NCBI GenBank assembly: GCA_017552495.1 | Contig: JAFZPW010000149.1 | Location: 1-13,542, forward strand | Origin: Clostridia bacterium | GTDB taxonomy: Bacteria > Bacillota > Clostridia > Oscillospirales > Butyricicoccaceae | DNA: 13,542 nucleotides | Direction: 5' to 3' | Shown here: piece by piece, positions 7,049-13,456 of the stretch | How positions within the stretch are numbered: the first letter of the stretch is position 1 | Layout of the letters: each line of letters opens with the position of its first letter | Notes under the pieces: generated by a model | Told to the model about the DNA's origin: nothing | What the model saw: the letters and a program-made list of their open reading frames with translations, nothing else | Database searches by the model: none | Translations under genes and position numbers: made by a program

Positions 7049-8803
7049 TCATTTCTCCTCTCTGCTGATGGCCCCCATGGGGCAGACCTGGGCGCACACG
7101 GTGCAGCCCACACACTGATCCCGGTCGATCCGGGCCTTCTTGCCTTCCACGATCACGGCGGGGCAGCCCACGCTCAGGCACCGCTTGCAGCCGATGCACT
7201 TGTCGGGATCCACCGCGCATTTGCCGATGTCGTGCTTGATCCGTTTAATCAGCAGGCAGGGGCGGCGAGTGATGATGGCGGCGGGCACCGAAGAGGCCAG
7301 CGCGTCCTGCACGGCCCGCTCCATGGCGGCCAGATCCTGGGGATCGACGATGATGACGTTTTCATAGCCGTATGCTCGGAGGATCTCCTCGATCTTCAGG
7401 CTTTCGGCCATATCGCCCTGCAAGGTGAAGCCGCTGCCGGGGTTTTCCTGATGGCCGGTCATGCCGGTGATGGAGTTGTCCAGCACCACGGGAATGACCT
7501 TGCCCTTGTTGTAGACGATCTCGGCGGCGCCGGTCATGCCGCTGTGGAAGAAGGTGGAGTCGCCCATGACGCCAAAGACCTTTTTGTCGGTGACGCCGGC
7601 CATTTCAAAGGCCTTCGCCATGCCCATGGCCACGGTGAAGCCGCCGCCCATGCACACGCAGCTATCCAGTGCGCTGAGGGGCGCGGAGCCGCCCAGGGTA
7701 TAGCAGCCGATATCGCCGGCCACCACAAAGTCCTTGTGTCTGGACATGGTGTAGAAGAAGCCTCTGTGGGGGCAGCCGGGACACAGTGCCGGCGGACGGG
7801 AAACGGCGGAAACACCCACGTCGGTGACGGGGGCCGCTTCTCCGAAGACCCGCTGGCGGATGAGCTGGGGATTGAGCTCATAGAGCCTGCCCGTCAGCTC
7901 CTTGCCCACGCAGGGAATGCCGGCGGCGCGGATCTGCGCCTCCATAAAGTCCTCCAGCTCCTCGATGACATAGAGCTTTTCCACCTTGGAGGCAAAGTCC
8001 CGGATGAGCTCCATGGGCAGGGGATTGGTAATGCCCAGTTTTAGGAAGGAGGTGTCCGCGGGGAAGGCGTCCTTGGCGTACTGATAGGCGATGGAGGCCG
8101 TGACCACGCCGATCTTCGTGCCGTTCATCTCCACCCGGTTGAGAGGGCTGGCGCAGGCAAAGCGCTCCAACTCCTCCATGTTTTTCTCCAGCTTGGGATG
8201 ATTCAGCATGGCGTTGGCGGGCGAGGCGATGTATTTTCTGGTGTTGCGGGCATAGGGCGGAACCGGCCGCTCCTCCCGCTGTCCCAGGGTCACCAGGCTC
8301 TTGGAATGGGCCACGCGCGTGGTGGTGCGGAACAAAACCGGCATATCGAACTGCTCGGAGATGCGGTAGGCCTCCTTCATGAAGTCCAGGCACTCCTGCG
8401 AATCAGAGGGCTCCAGCATGGGGAGCTTGGCCGATTTGGCATAATACCGATTGTCCTGCTCGTTCTGGGAGGAATGCATACTGGGGTCGTCGGCCGAAAC
8501 GATGACGAAACCGCCGCCCACGCCGTTGTAGGCTGCGGTGTAGATGGGGTCGGCCGCCACGTTGACGCCAACGTGCTTCATGGCGCACAGGCTGCGGACG
8601 CCGGCGATGCTGGCGCCGTAGGCCACCTCTGTGGCCACCTTTTCGTTGGGGGCCCATTCGCAGTAAAGGGCATCCTTGTACTGCGGGAGCTCCTCAAAAA
8701 TTTCCGTGCTGGGCGTGCCGGGATAAGCCGAGCACACCTTCACGCCGGCCTCATAAGCGCCTCTGGCGATGGCCTCGTTGCCGGAAAGCAGATGTCGATC
8801 CAA
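7049..8803 (-). CDS. iorA: Indolepyruvate:ferredoxin oxidoreductase, alpha subunit
   Basis: TPP- and iron-sulfur-dependent large subunit, 584 aa from the proposed TTG start. Order: N-terminal pyrimidine-binding POR domain (LLSGNEAIARGAYEAGV, then AYPGTPSTEIFEELP), a middle domain, CPGCPHRGFFY near 341, a TPP-binding GDS...N segment at about 415-443 (ending VVLDNS), and a C-terminal ferredoxin-like domain. That domain has Cys536/539/542/547 (CxxCxxCxxxxC) and Cys564/567/570/574 (CxxCxxCxxxC), enough for two 4Fe-4S clusters. The fusion of POR alpha, beta and ferredoxin parts in one chain is the IorA layout. Start: AAAGGTGG (8819-8812) overlaps the in-frame GTG at 8815 and sits 8 nt before a TTG at 8803, so TTG is preferred; GTG 8815 would add four residues. 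First gene of the operon, divergent from lysR. Confidence 0.94.
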   Translation of the reverse strand: MDRHLLSGNEAIARGAYEAGVKVCSAYPGTPSTEIFEELPQYKDALYCEWAPNEKVATEVAYGASIAGVRSLCAMKHVGVNVAADPIYTAAYNGVGGGFVIVSADDPSMHSSQNEQDNRYYAKSAKLPMLEPSDSQECLDFMKEAYRISEQFDMPVLFRTTTRVAHSKSLVTLGQREERPVPPYARNTRKYIASPANAMLNHPKLEKNMEELERFACASPLNRVEMNGTKIGVVTASIAYQYAKDAFPADTSFLKLGITNPLPMELIRDFASKVEKLYVIEELEDFMEAQIRAAGIPCVGKELTGRLYELNPQLIRQRVFGEAAPVTDVGVSAVSRPPALCPGCPHRGFFYTMSRHKDFVVAGDIGCYTLGGSAPLSALDSCVCMGGGFTVAMGMAKAFEMAGVTDKKVFGVMGDSTFFHSGMTGAAEIVYNKGKVIPVVLDNSITGMTGHQENPGSGFTLQGDMAESLKIEEILRAYGYENVIIVDPQDLAAMERAVQDALASSVPAAIITRRPCLLIKRIKHDIGKCAVDPDKCIGCKRCLSVGCPAVIVEGKKARIDRDQCVGCTVCAQVCPMGAISREEK

Positions 8804-8859
8804 TTGTATGACCACCTTTCTGTTTGTTGGGTGTTGATTTGTCTACATTTTACAAAAAT

Positions 8860-8888
8860 ATTTTACCGAAAACCTTGCAAACTGGCAA
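8860..8888 (-). promoter_or_regulatory. Candidate sigma-A promoter of iorAB-ptb-buk operon
   Basis: On the minus strand TTGCCA (8888-8883) is separated by 17 bp from TAAAAT (8865-8860), giving a predicted start near 8853 and a leader of about 50 nt before the TTG. The -35 box lies inside the palindrome at 8874-8889. A second TAAAAT at 8852-8847 is an alternative -10 but lacks a good -35. Confidence 0.65.
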
Positions 8889-8889
8889 G
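8874..8889. promoter_or_regulatory. Candidate LysR operator, CTTGC-N6-GCAAG
   Basis: CTTGCAAACTGGCAAG is a perfect inverted repeat of 5-bp arms around six bases and contains the LysR-family T-N11-A pattern (T8876, A8888). It lies in the short AT-rich gap between the divergent lysR and iorA genes and covers both -35 boxes. This strongly suggests the binding site of the adjacent regulator (inference). Confidence 0.7.
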
Positions 8890-8903
8890 AGTGAACTTAT
8901 AAT
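8875..8903 (+). promoter_or_regulatory. Sigma-A promoter of the lysR gene
   Basis: TTGCAA (8875-8880), 17-bp spacer, consensus TATAAT (8898-8903); predicted start near 8910, about 37 nt before the ATG at 8947. The -35 box is within the palindrome 8874-8889, so autorepression is expected. Confidence 0.8.
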
Positions 8904-8946
8904 AGAGATATAAGCAAAACTTATTCCACGCGGTGAGGTGAATCTT

Positions 8947-9858
8947 ATGACCATGCAGCAGGTGCTTTACGTTTTGGAGGTGGCCTCCGTCCTCAGCGTG
9001 TCCCGGGCGGCCAGGCGGCTTTATATCTCCCAGTCCGCCCTTTCCCAGCAGATCCGCCGTCTGGAGCAGGAGTTGGGCTATCCCCTGTTTTCCCGCACGG
9101 CCCACGGCATCCGCCTTACAGCGGAGGGCGAGAATTTTTGCGCCGAGGCAGCTCCCGTGGCCGACGGCTGGCGGGCGCTGTGCCGCCGCACAGCTCACGG
9201 CAAAGCGCCGGAACCCATCCGTCTGCGGCTGGGGGTGGGCTCCCGGGTCTATTCCAATCATCTGTTCCGGGAGGTGCTCTCCTATTTTGAGGCCGACCCC
9301 CGCACCGAGGTCACCTTCGTCACCGAGGCGGGGCGCGACGTACTGGAGGCGCTGCAAAGCGGCGCGCTGGATCTGGCGCTGGATCGCCTGCCCTCGGGAG
9401 ACGAGACGGCGAAGGAGGGCCGCTTCTTTTCCTGCGAACTCATCCGCGAGCGGCAGTGCGTCCTTATGACCCGCGACGATCCCCGGGCCTCTCTTTCCGC
9501 CATCTCCTTCGGCGATTTGCAGGGCGGCGTCATGATTTCCGGGCTGGAGGATTCCGCTGAGGACCGAACGCTGAAGGATCTCTGCCGGAAATACCGCATC
9601 ACCCTCAACCGCATCTTCCGCTCCGACGGCATCGAAACCAATATGCGGCTGGTGCGCGACGGGATGGGCGTGGTGCTGGGGCCTCAGTCCTTTGCCGACT
9701 ATTTCGGCGTGGCGGCCGTTCCTCTGGTGCCCGAAACCTGGGTGGCTCTGCGCTTCCTTTGCCTGAAAAGCAGCCTCCGTCGGCCGGAAATCACCGGCTT
9801 CCGGGACTATCTGCTGGACATCTGCCGCAAACGGGAAGCGGAAAAAACCGCGCTTTGA
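8947..9858 (+). CDS. LysR-family transcriptional regulator
   Basis: 303-aa DNA-binding regulator of normal LysR length. The N-terminal winged helix-turn-helix spans about residues 3-62; the recognition region reads SVSRAARRLYISQSALSQQI (17-36), followed by RRLEQELGYPLFSR and the wing (GIRLTAEGE). The rest is the effector-binding, periplasmic-binding-protein-like domain, where a small acid or amino-acid-derived ligand usually binds. The ATG at 8947 is chosen because AGGTG (8936-8940) lies 6 nt upstream; the in-frame GTG at 8938 is part of that ribosome site. It is transcribed divergently from iorA with overlapping promoters and a shared palindrome, so it very likely controls the iorA operon and itself. 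A 2-oxo acid, an amino acid or an acyl-CoA product is a reasonable guess for the effector; nothing in the sequence fixes it. Confidence 0.93.
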   Translation: MTMQQVLYVLEVASVLSVSRAARRLYISQSALSQQIRRLEQELGYPLFSRTAHGIRLTAEGENFCAEAAPVADGWRALCRRTAHGKAPEPIRLRLGVGSRVYSNHLFREVLSYFEADPRTEVTFVTEAGRDVLEALQSGALDLALDRLPSGDETAKEGRFFSCELIRERQCVLMTRDDPRASLSAISFGDLQGGVMISGLEDSAEDRTLKDLCRKYRITLNRIFRSDGIETNMRLVRDGMGVVLGPQSFADYFGVAAVPLVPETWVALRFLCLKSSLRRPEITGFRDYLLDICRKREAEKTAL

Positions 9859-9867
9859 TTGCCGCAT

Positions 9868-9905
9868 AAAAAAAAGCCGGACGGCCTTTCTCCCGGCCGC
9901 CCGGT
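9868..9905 (-). terminator. Rho-independent terminator of the asp23-fakA operon, possibly bidirectional
   Basis: CCGGACGGCC (9877-9886) and GGCCGCCCGG (9895-9904) form a 10-bp stem with an 8-nt loop. In minus-strand RNA the one imperfect position is a G-U wobble, and the stem is followed by a run of eight U (9875-9868), an excellent terminator for fakA. In plus-strand RNA it becomes an A-C mismatch followed by TTTTCTATTC, a weaker terminator for lysR, whose stop is only 18 bp away. Confidence 0.92.
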
Positions 9906-9921
9906 TTTCTATTCTATATCG

Positions 9922-11580
9922 TTATTCCACGCCGATCACATAGCTGTAAACCGGCTGACCGCCGCACAGCACGTTGATCTCGGCGTCGCCCGCCAGTTTT
10001 TCAAAGCAGCCGCGCACCGATTCCGCCTGCTGCTCGTCGGCGCCCTCGCCGTGGAAGATGTTGATGAAATTGCACCCGCCGGCGCAGAGCTGCTCGGCCA
10101 GCGCGCGAACCACCTTGCCGAAATCCCGGCCGGTGGACACCAGCTTGCCCTCGGCCAGCGCCATATAATCGCCCTGGAGGATGTCGCGCCCGTCAAAGAC
10201 GCTGTCCCGAGCGGCATACGTGATCTGTCCCGTGCGAACCCGGGACAGCGCCGCCTCCATGTTGCTCTGGTTGACGTCGGGCTCCAGGTCGTGGTCAAAG
10301 GACAGCATGGCACAGATGCCCTGGGGCACCGTCCGGGTGGGAAGCACCACCACCTGCTTATCCGACAGGGCGGCGGCCTGCTGAGACGCCATGATAATAT
10401 TCTTGTTGTTGGGCAGCACAAAAACGATCTCCGCCGGGGTAAGATCCACCGCCCGCAAAATATCTTCGGTGGAAGGGTTCATGGTCTGTCCGCCCATGAC
10501 CACCTGATCGGCGCCCAGCTCGTGGAAAATGTCCACCAACCCGTCGCCGGCGGCCACGGGGACGAAGCCGTAGCGGGTGACGGGGGCGACATGCTCCCGC
10601 TTGCCCATGTCGGCGGCGGTTTCCTCCGCCACCTTCTTCCTGTGCTGCTCCACCATGTTCTCGATCTTCACGGTGATGAGCTGACCGTATTCCAGACCCA
10701 TATGCAGCGCCCGGTCGGGCGTGTTGGTATGGACATGGATCTTGATGATCTCATCGTCCTCCACCACCACGACGCAGTCGCCGATAGAGGCCAGAAACTG
10801 CCGCAGCTCGTCGGGATCCTTTTCCTTGTTCTCCCGGGCGGCGATAAACTCGGTGCAGTAGTCAAAATTGATCTCGCCCTCGTCAAAGGCCGAAAAATCG
10901 GCGCTCTCCACCGTGATGGCGGGATTGACCACCGGGACGGGGATCTTCCGCGCCAGACGGGTGATGGTGCCGCTGACGGCATCCTGCATTCCCTGCAAAA
11001 TCAGCACATAACCGAACGCGCCCGCGTCCACCACGCCGGCTTTTTTCAAAACCGGGTTCTGGTTGGTGGTCTCGTCCAGCGCTTTGCGGGCCGCTTTGAT
11101 GGCGGCGGTGAAAATCACATCCGGATCGCGGCTGCGCTTGGATGCCTTGACGGCGGCGTCGCCCGCGATGCGGGACACGGTAAGGATGGTACCCTCGGCG
11201 GGCTTCATCACGGCTTTATACGCCGTGGCGCTGCCCTCGGCCAGCGCCTGGGCCCGCACGGCGCCGTCTGCGGTGCGGACGTCCTTCATAGCCTTGCCGA
11301 TGCCGCGGAACAGAAGCGACGTGATGACGCCGGAATTGCCCCGGGCGCCCCGCAGCAGCGCGCTGGAGGTCACCTCCAGGGCGCGGCCCAGCGTGGGGCT
11401 TTCCAGCTTGTTCAGTTCGTTCACCGCGTTGTTCAGGGTCATGGACATATTGGTGCCGGTATCGCCGTCCGGCACGGGGAACACGTTGAGGGCGTTGATC
11501 TCCTCCATCCGGTCCTCCACCGCGGCGGCAGCCTGCAAAATCATTTCCTTATAGACTTCGCCATCGATCATTCTTGCCAA
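9922..11580 (-). CDS. fakA: DAK2/DhaL-domain protein, fatty acid kinase FakA-like (YloV)
   Basis: 552 aa, the normal length for FakA/YloV. The N-terminal DhaL (DAK2) domain, about residues 5-200, carries NALNVFPVPDGDTGTNMSMT (29-48), with Asp38 and Asp40 as Mg-ATP ligands, and LLRGARGNSGVI (75-86). The C-terminal part (from about 330) is the FakA-specific region, with VMGGQTMNPST and VFVLPNNKNI segments. In Staphylococcus FakA phosphorylates fatty acids presented by a DegV-type FakB partner, for phospholipid synthesis; no fakB is in the window. The start is TTG at 11580, because AGGAGG (11594-11589) lies 8 nt upstream, while the first ATG (11571) is 17 nt away. It follows the Asp23-like gene by 22 bp, the pairing known as yloU-yloV in Bacillus. 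The family is certain; the kinase substrate is inferred from homologues. Confidence 0.92.
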   Translation of the reverse strand: MARMIDGEVYKEMILQAAAAVEDRMEEINALNVFPVPDGDTGTNMSMTLNNAVNELNKLESPTLGRALEVTSSALLRGARGNSGVITSLLFRGIGKAMKDVRTADGAVRAQALAEGSATAYKAVMKPAEGTILTVSRIAGDAAVKASKRSRDPDVIFTAAIKAARKALDETTNQNPVLKKAGVVDAGAFGYVLILQGMQDAVSGTITRLARKIPVPVVNPAITVESADFSAFDEGEINFDYCTEFIAARENKEKDPDELRQFLASIGDCVVVVEDDEIIKIHVHTNTPDRALHMGLEYGQLITVKIENMVEQHRKKVAEETAADMGKREHVAPVTRYGFVPVAAGDGLVDIFHELGADQVVMGGQTMNPSTEDILRAVDLTPAEIVFVLPNNKNIIMASQQAAALSDKQVVVLPTRTVPQGICAMLSFDHDLEPDVNQSNMEAALSRVRTGQITYAARDSVFDGRDILQGDYMALAEGKLVSTGRDFGKVVRALAEQLCAGGCNFINIFHGEGADEQQAESVRGCFEKLAGDAEINVLCGGQPVYSYVIGVE

Positions 11581-11602
11581 TTTGATTGCCTCCTAACTTC
11601 GA

Positions 11603-11947
11603 TCAAGCCTTGACCGCCTCTACGAAGATCCGGATCTTCTCCACCGCCACGCCGCAGGTCTGCATCACGCGGTAGCGCACCTGATGCTGCAGGTTCCGGC
11701 AGGTGGTGCGGATGTTGACGCCGCTGTCCAGCGCCACATGCAGGTCAAGCTCAATGCAGTCCCCCTGGGTGCGGACGGAAACGCCCTGCGTTTGCTTTTC
11801 GCCCCGGAGCAGATGGAAAAGTCCATCCATGGGAGAACGGGCTGCCATGCCCCGCACGCCAAAGCAGGACGCCGCGGCGGCGCCGGCCACCGAAGCCACC
11901 ACATGATTGGCGATACAGATCTCGCCGTTCTGGGTATCCATTCGCAT
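11603..11947 (-). CDS. Asp23/Gls24 family envelope stress protein (YloU-like)
   Basis: 114-aa single-domain member of the Asp23/Gls24 (DUF322) family. Recognisable parts are the N-terminal GEICIANHVVASVAGAAA segment, an alternating-hydrophobic region CIELDLHVALDSGVNIRTT in the middle, and a C-terminal VAVEKIRIFVEAV strand. No signal peptide or membrane span is seen, so it should be cytoplasmic. The exact role of the YloU branch is unknown, but it is very commonly encoded just before a FakA/YloV-type protein, as here. The ATG at 11947 follows an AAGGGGGA ribosome site; a second in-frame ATG at 11941 would shorten the protein by two residues. First gene of a two-gene operon with fakA. Confidence 0.9.
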   Translation of the reverse strand: MRMDTQNGEICIANHVVASVAGAAAASCFGVRGMAARSPMDGLFHLLRGEKQTQGVSVRTQGDCIELDLHVALDSGVNIRTTCRNLQHQVRYRVMQTCGVAVEKIRIFVEAVKA

Positions 11948-11991
11948 TGCGCATCCCCCTTTTTCTCAGACTGCTGACAACATACGGATGA

Positions 11992-12000
11992 ATTATATCA
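11992..12000 (-). promoter_or_regulatory. Extended -10 promoter of asp23-fakA operon
   Basis: On the minus strand TGATATAAT (12000-11992) is a consensus extended -10 element (TGn-TATAAT). At the normal -35 spacing there is only GTGAAA (12020-12015), a weak match. Predicted start near 11985, giving a leader of about 38 nt to the ATG at 11947. Confidence 0.7.
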
Positions 12001-12124
12001 CACTTACCGGAAGATTTCACCCCCTTTTCAAAAAAAGTTTGCGTTTTTTTCGTTTTGCGGGGCGTTTTCCGCTGTTTTTTCTCTCAAAACCGCGTGGAAA
12101 TCCGCCTGGTTTCGGCCCTCGCGC
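12001..12124. other. Divergent intergenic region between asp23 and patB
   Basis: This is the core of the ~250-bp gap between divergent genes. It contains several T- and A-rich tracts on a GC-rich background but no protein-coding signal. A short GCGG...CCGC inverted repeat followed by TGTTTTTT lies near 12057-12082; the 4-bp stem is too weak to call a terminator. The promoters at its two ends are listed separately. Confidence 0.5.
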
Positions 12125-12153
12125 TTTACTTTTTGTTAGGGTCATGCTACAAT
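12125..12153 (+). promoter_or_regulatory. Promoter of the PatB-type gene
   Basis: TTTACT (12125-12130), 17-bp spacer, TACAAT (12148-12153), with TGC just before the -10 (an extended -10 element). Predicted start near 12160, about 37 nt before the ATG at 12197. Confidence 0.7.
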
Positions 12154-12196
12154 CATAACAAACCAAAGCGGGATCCCCCCGCAGAAAGAGGACATT

Positions 12197-13360
12197 ATGG
12201 AACGGGAACCTTTGATCTATATTGACCGGAGAAACACCGACTGTTATAAGTGGGACGGCCTGAGCGCCCAGTTCGGCGAAGCCGAGCTGCTGCCTCTTTG
12301 GGTGGCGGACATGGACTTCCAGTGTCCCGCGGCGGTGCGGCAGGCCATCTCCGCCTGGGCGGCTCACGGGGTGTTTGGCTATTACAAGACCCCCGGTCGT
12401 TATTTCGACGCCTTTCTCCGCTGGGAGCGGGAGGAGCACGGCTTTTCCATGGAGCGGGAATGGCTGCGCTTTTCCCCGGGGATCGTTTCGGCTCTGTATT
12501 GGGCGGTGCAGTTTCTCACCGAGCCGGGCGACGCCGTGACGGTGCTCACCCCGGTCTATTATCCCTTCCTCAACGCCGTTCGGGACAACGCCCGCATCGT
12601 TTCGGCTTGCCCGCTGAAAAATCAGGGCGGCATTTATTCCATCGACTTTGATGGGCTGGAGCGCCTTTTGGACGAAAGCGGCTCCCGCCTGCTGATCTTC
12701 TCCTCGCCCCATAACCCCGTGGGCCGGGTGTGGACGCGGGACGAACTGGAACGCATCTGCCGCATTTGCGAAAAGCGGGGCGTTACCATCCTCTCCGACG
12801 AGATCCATCAGGATCTGATCCTGGGCGACAAGCCCCACATCCCAACCGCCTCGCTGGGCATCGGCCGGGTCATCACCTGCTGTTCGGCCTCCAAGACCTT
12901 TAACATCGCGGGGCTGAAAAACGCCTTTGTCATTCTGCCCGACGACGAGCTGCGGGCCGCCTTCGACGCCTATGTCAAACGCATTTTCGTGACCGACGGG
13001 CCCTCGGTGGGTTATGTGGCGGCCACGGCCGCCTTCGAGGGCGGCAAGCCCTGGCTCCGCTCGCTGCTGGAGCAGGTGCGGGAAAATTATCAGGCCGCCT
13101 GCGGCGAGCTGCTGGACGCCCTGCCCCGGGCGGTGATCTCTCCGCTGGAGGGCACGTATCTCATGTGGATCGACCTGCGGGACTGCCTCGATCCCGAAAA
13201 GACCAAGGCGGTCATTCAGGACGCCTGCGGTCTGGCGGTGGATTACGGCGAGTGGTTTGGCGGCGACGAATGGAAAGGCTTCATCCGCCTCAATCTGGCC
13301 ACCTCCATGGACAACGTGATGCTGGCGGTGCGCCGCATCATCGCCGCGCTGACCGATTGA
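12197..13360 (+). CDS. patB: PatB/MalY-type PLP-dependent C-S lyase / aminotransferase
   Basis: 387-aa fold-type I PLP enzyme of the MalY/PatB group, which cleaves the C-S bond of cystathionine, cysteine or related thioethers to pyruvate, ammonia and a thiol; some members transaminate. Diagnostic features are the N-terminal WVADMDFQCP (35-44), GYYKTP at 61-66, SPHNPVGRVW (170-179), SDEIHQDLI (200-208) with Asp201, the Schiff-base lysine K233 in CSASKTFNIAGL (229-240), and R364 in GFIRLNLA. The WVADMDF and NPVGRVW forms separate it from ordinary aspartate aminotransferases. The ATG at 12197 follows AGAGGA. It has its own promoter and is monocistronic as far as can be seen; the next element is a separate promoter and riboswitch. 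No clear terminator follows. The substrate (cystathionine, cysteine conjugates or other) cannot be decided here. Confidence 0.9.
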   Translation: MEREPLIYIDRRNTDCYKWDGLSAQFGEAELLPLWVADMDFQCPAAVRQAISAWAAHGVFGYYKTPGRYFDAFLRWEREEHGFSMEREWLRFSPGIVSALYWAVQFLTEPGDAVTVLTPVYYPFLNAVRDNARIVSACPLKNQGGIYSIDFDGLERLLDESGSRLLIFSSPHNPVGRVWTRDELERICRICEKRGVTILSDEIHQDLILGDKPHIPTASLGIGRVITCCSASKTFNIAGLKNAFVILPDDELRAAFDAYVKRIFVTDGPSVGYVAATAAFEGGKPWLRSLLEQVRENYQAACGELLDALPRAVISPLEGTYLMWIDLRDCLDPEKTKAVIQDACGLAVDYGEWFGGDEWKGFIRLNLATSMDNVMLAVRRIIAALTD

Positions 13361-13418
13361 ACCGCGCCGGGCCTTTTCCCCCTTCCGGCTTCTTTGGCGG
13401 ACTTGTGACGGTTCCCCC

Positions 13419-13447
13419 TTGACAAACGGGAAACACCCGGCTATAAT
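13419..13447 (+). promoter_or_regulatory. Consensus sigma-A promoter of the FMN riboswitch transcript
   Basis: A perfect TTGACA (13419-13424), exactly 17 bp of spacer, and a perfect TATAAT (13442-13447). Predicted start near 13454, just before the riboswitch P1 strand. Confidence 0.93.
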
Positions 13448-13456
13448 GATTGCGTT

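Noticed and set aside
6362..8044. A 560-codon open frame on the plus strand opposite iorA, iorB and ptb
   Set aside because: His/Ala/Gly-rich shadow spanning three genuine genes; no start signals or recognised domain.
8938..8946. GTG at 8938 as lysR start
   Set aside because: The GTG is part of the AGGTG ribosome site serving the ATG at 8947.
9859..11613. A 584-codon open frame on the plus strand opposite fakA
   Set aside because: It is a shadow of the GC-rich fakA codons, low-complexity in His/Gly/Leu, with no ribosome site; fakA matches a known family over its full length.
13361..13418. Possible terminator after the PatB-type gene
   Set aside because: Only a 4-bp CCGG inverted repeat with C/T-rich sequence is present; too weak to support.
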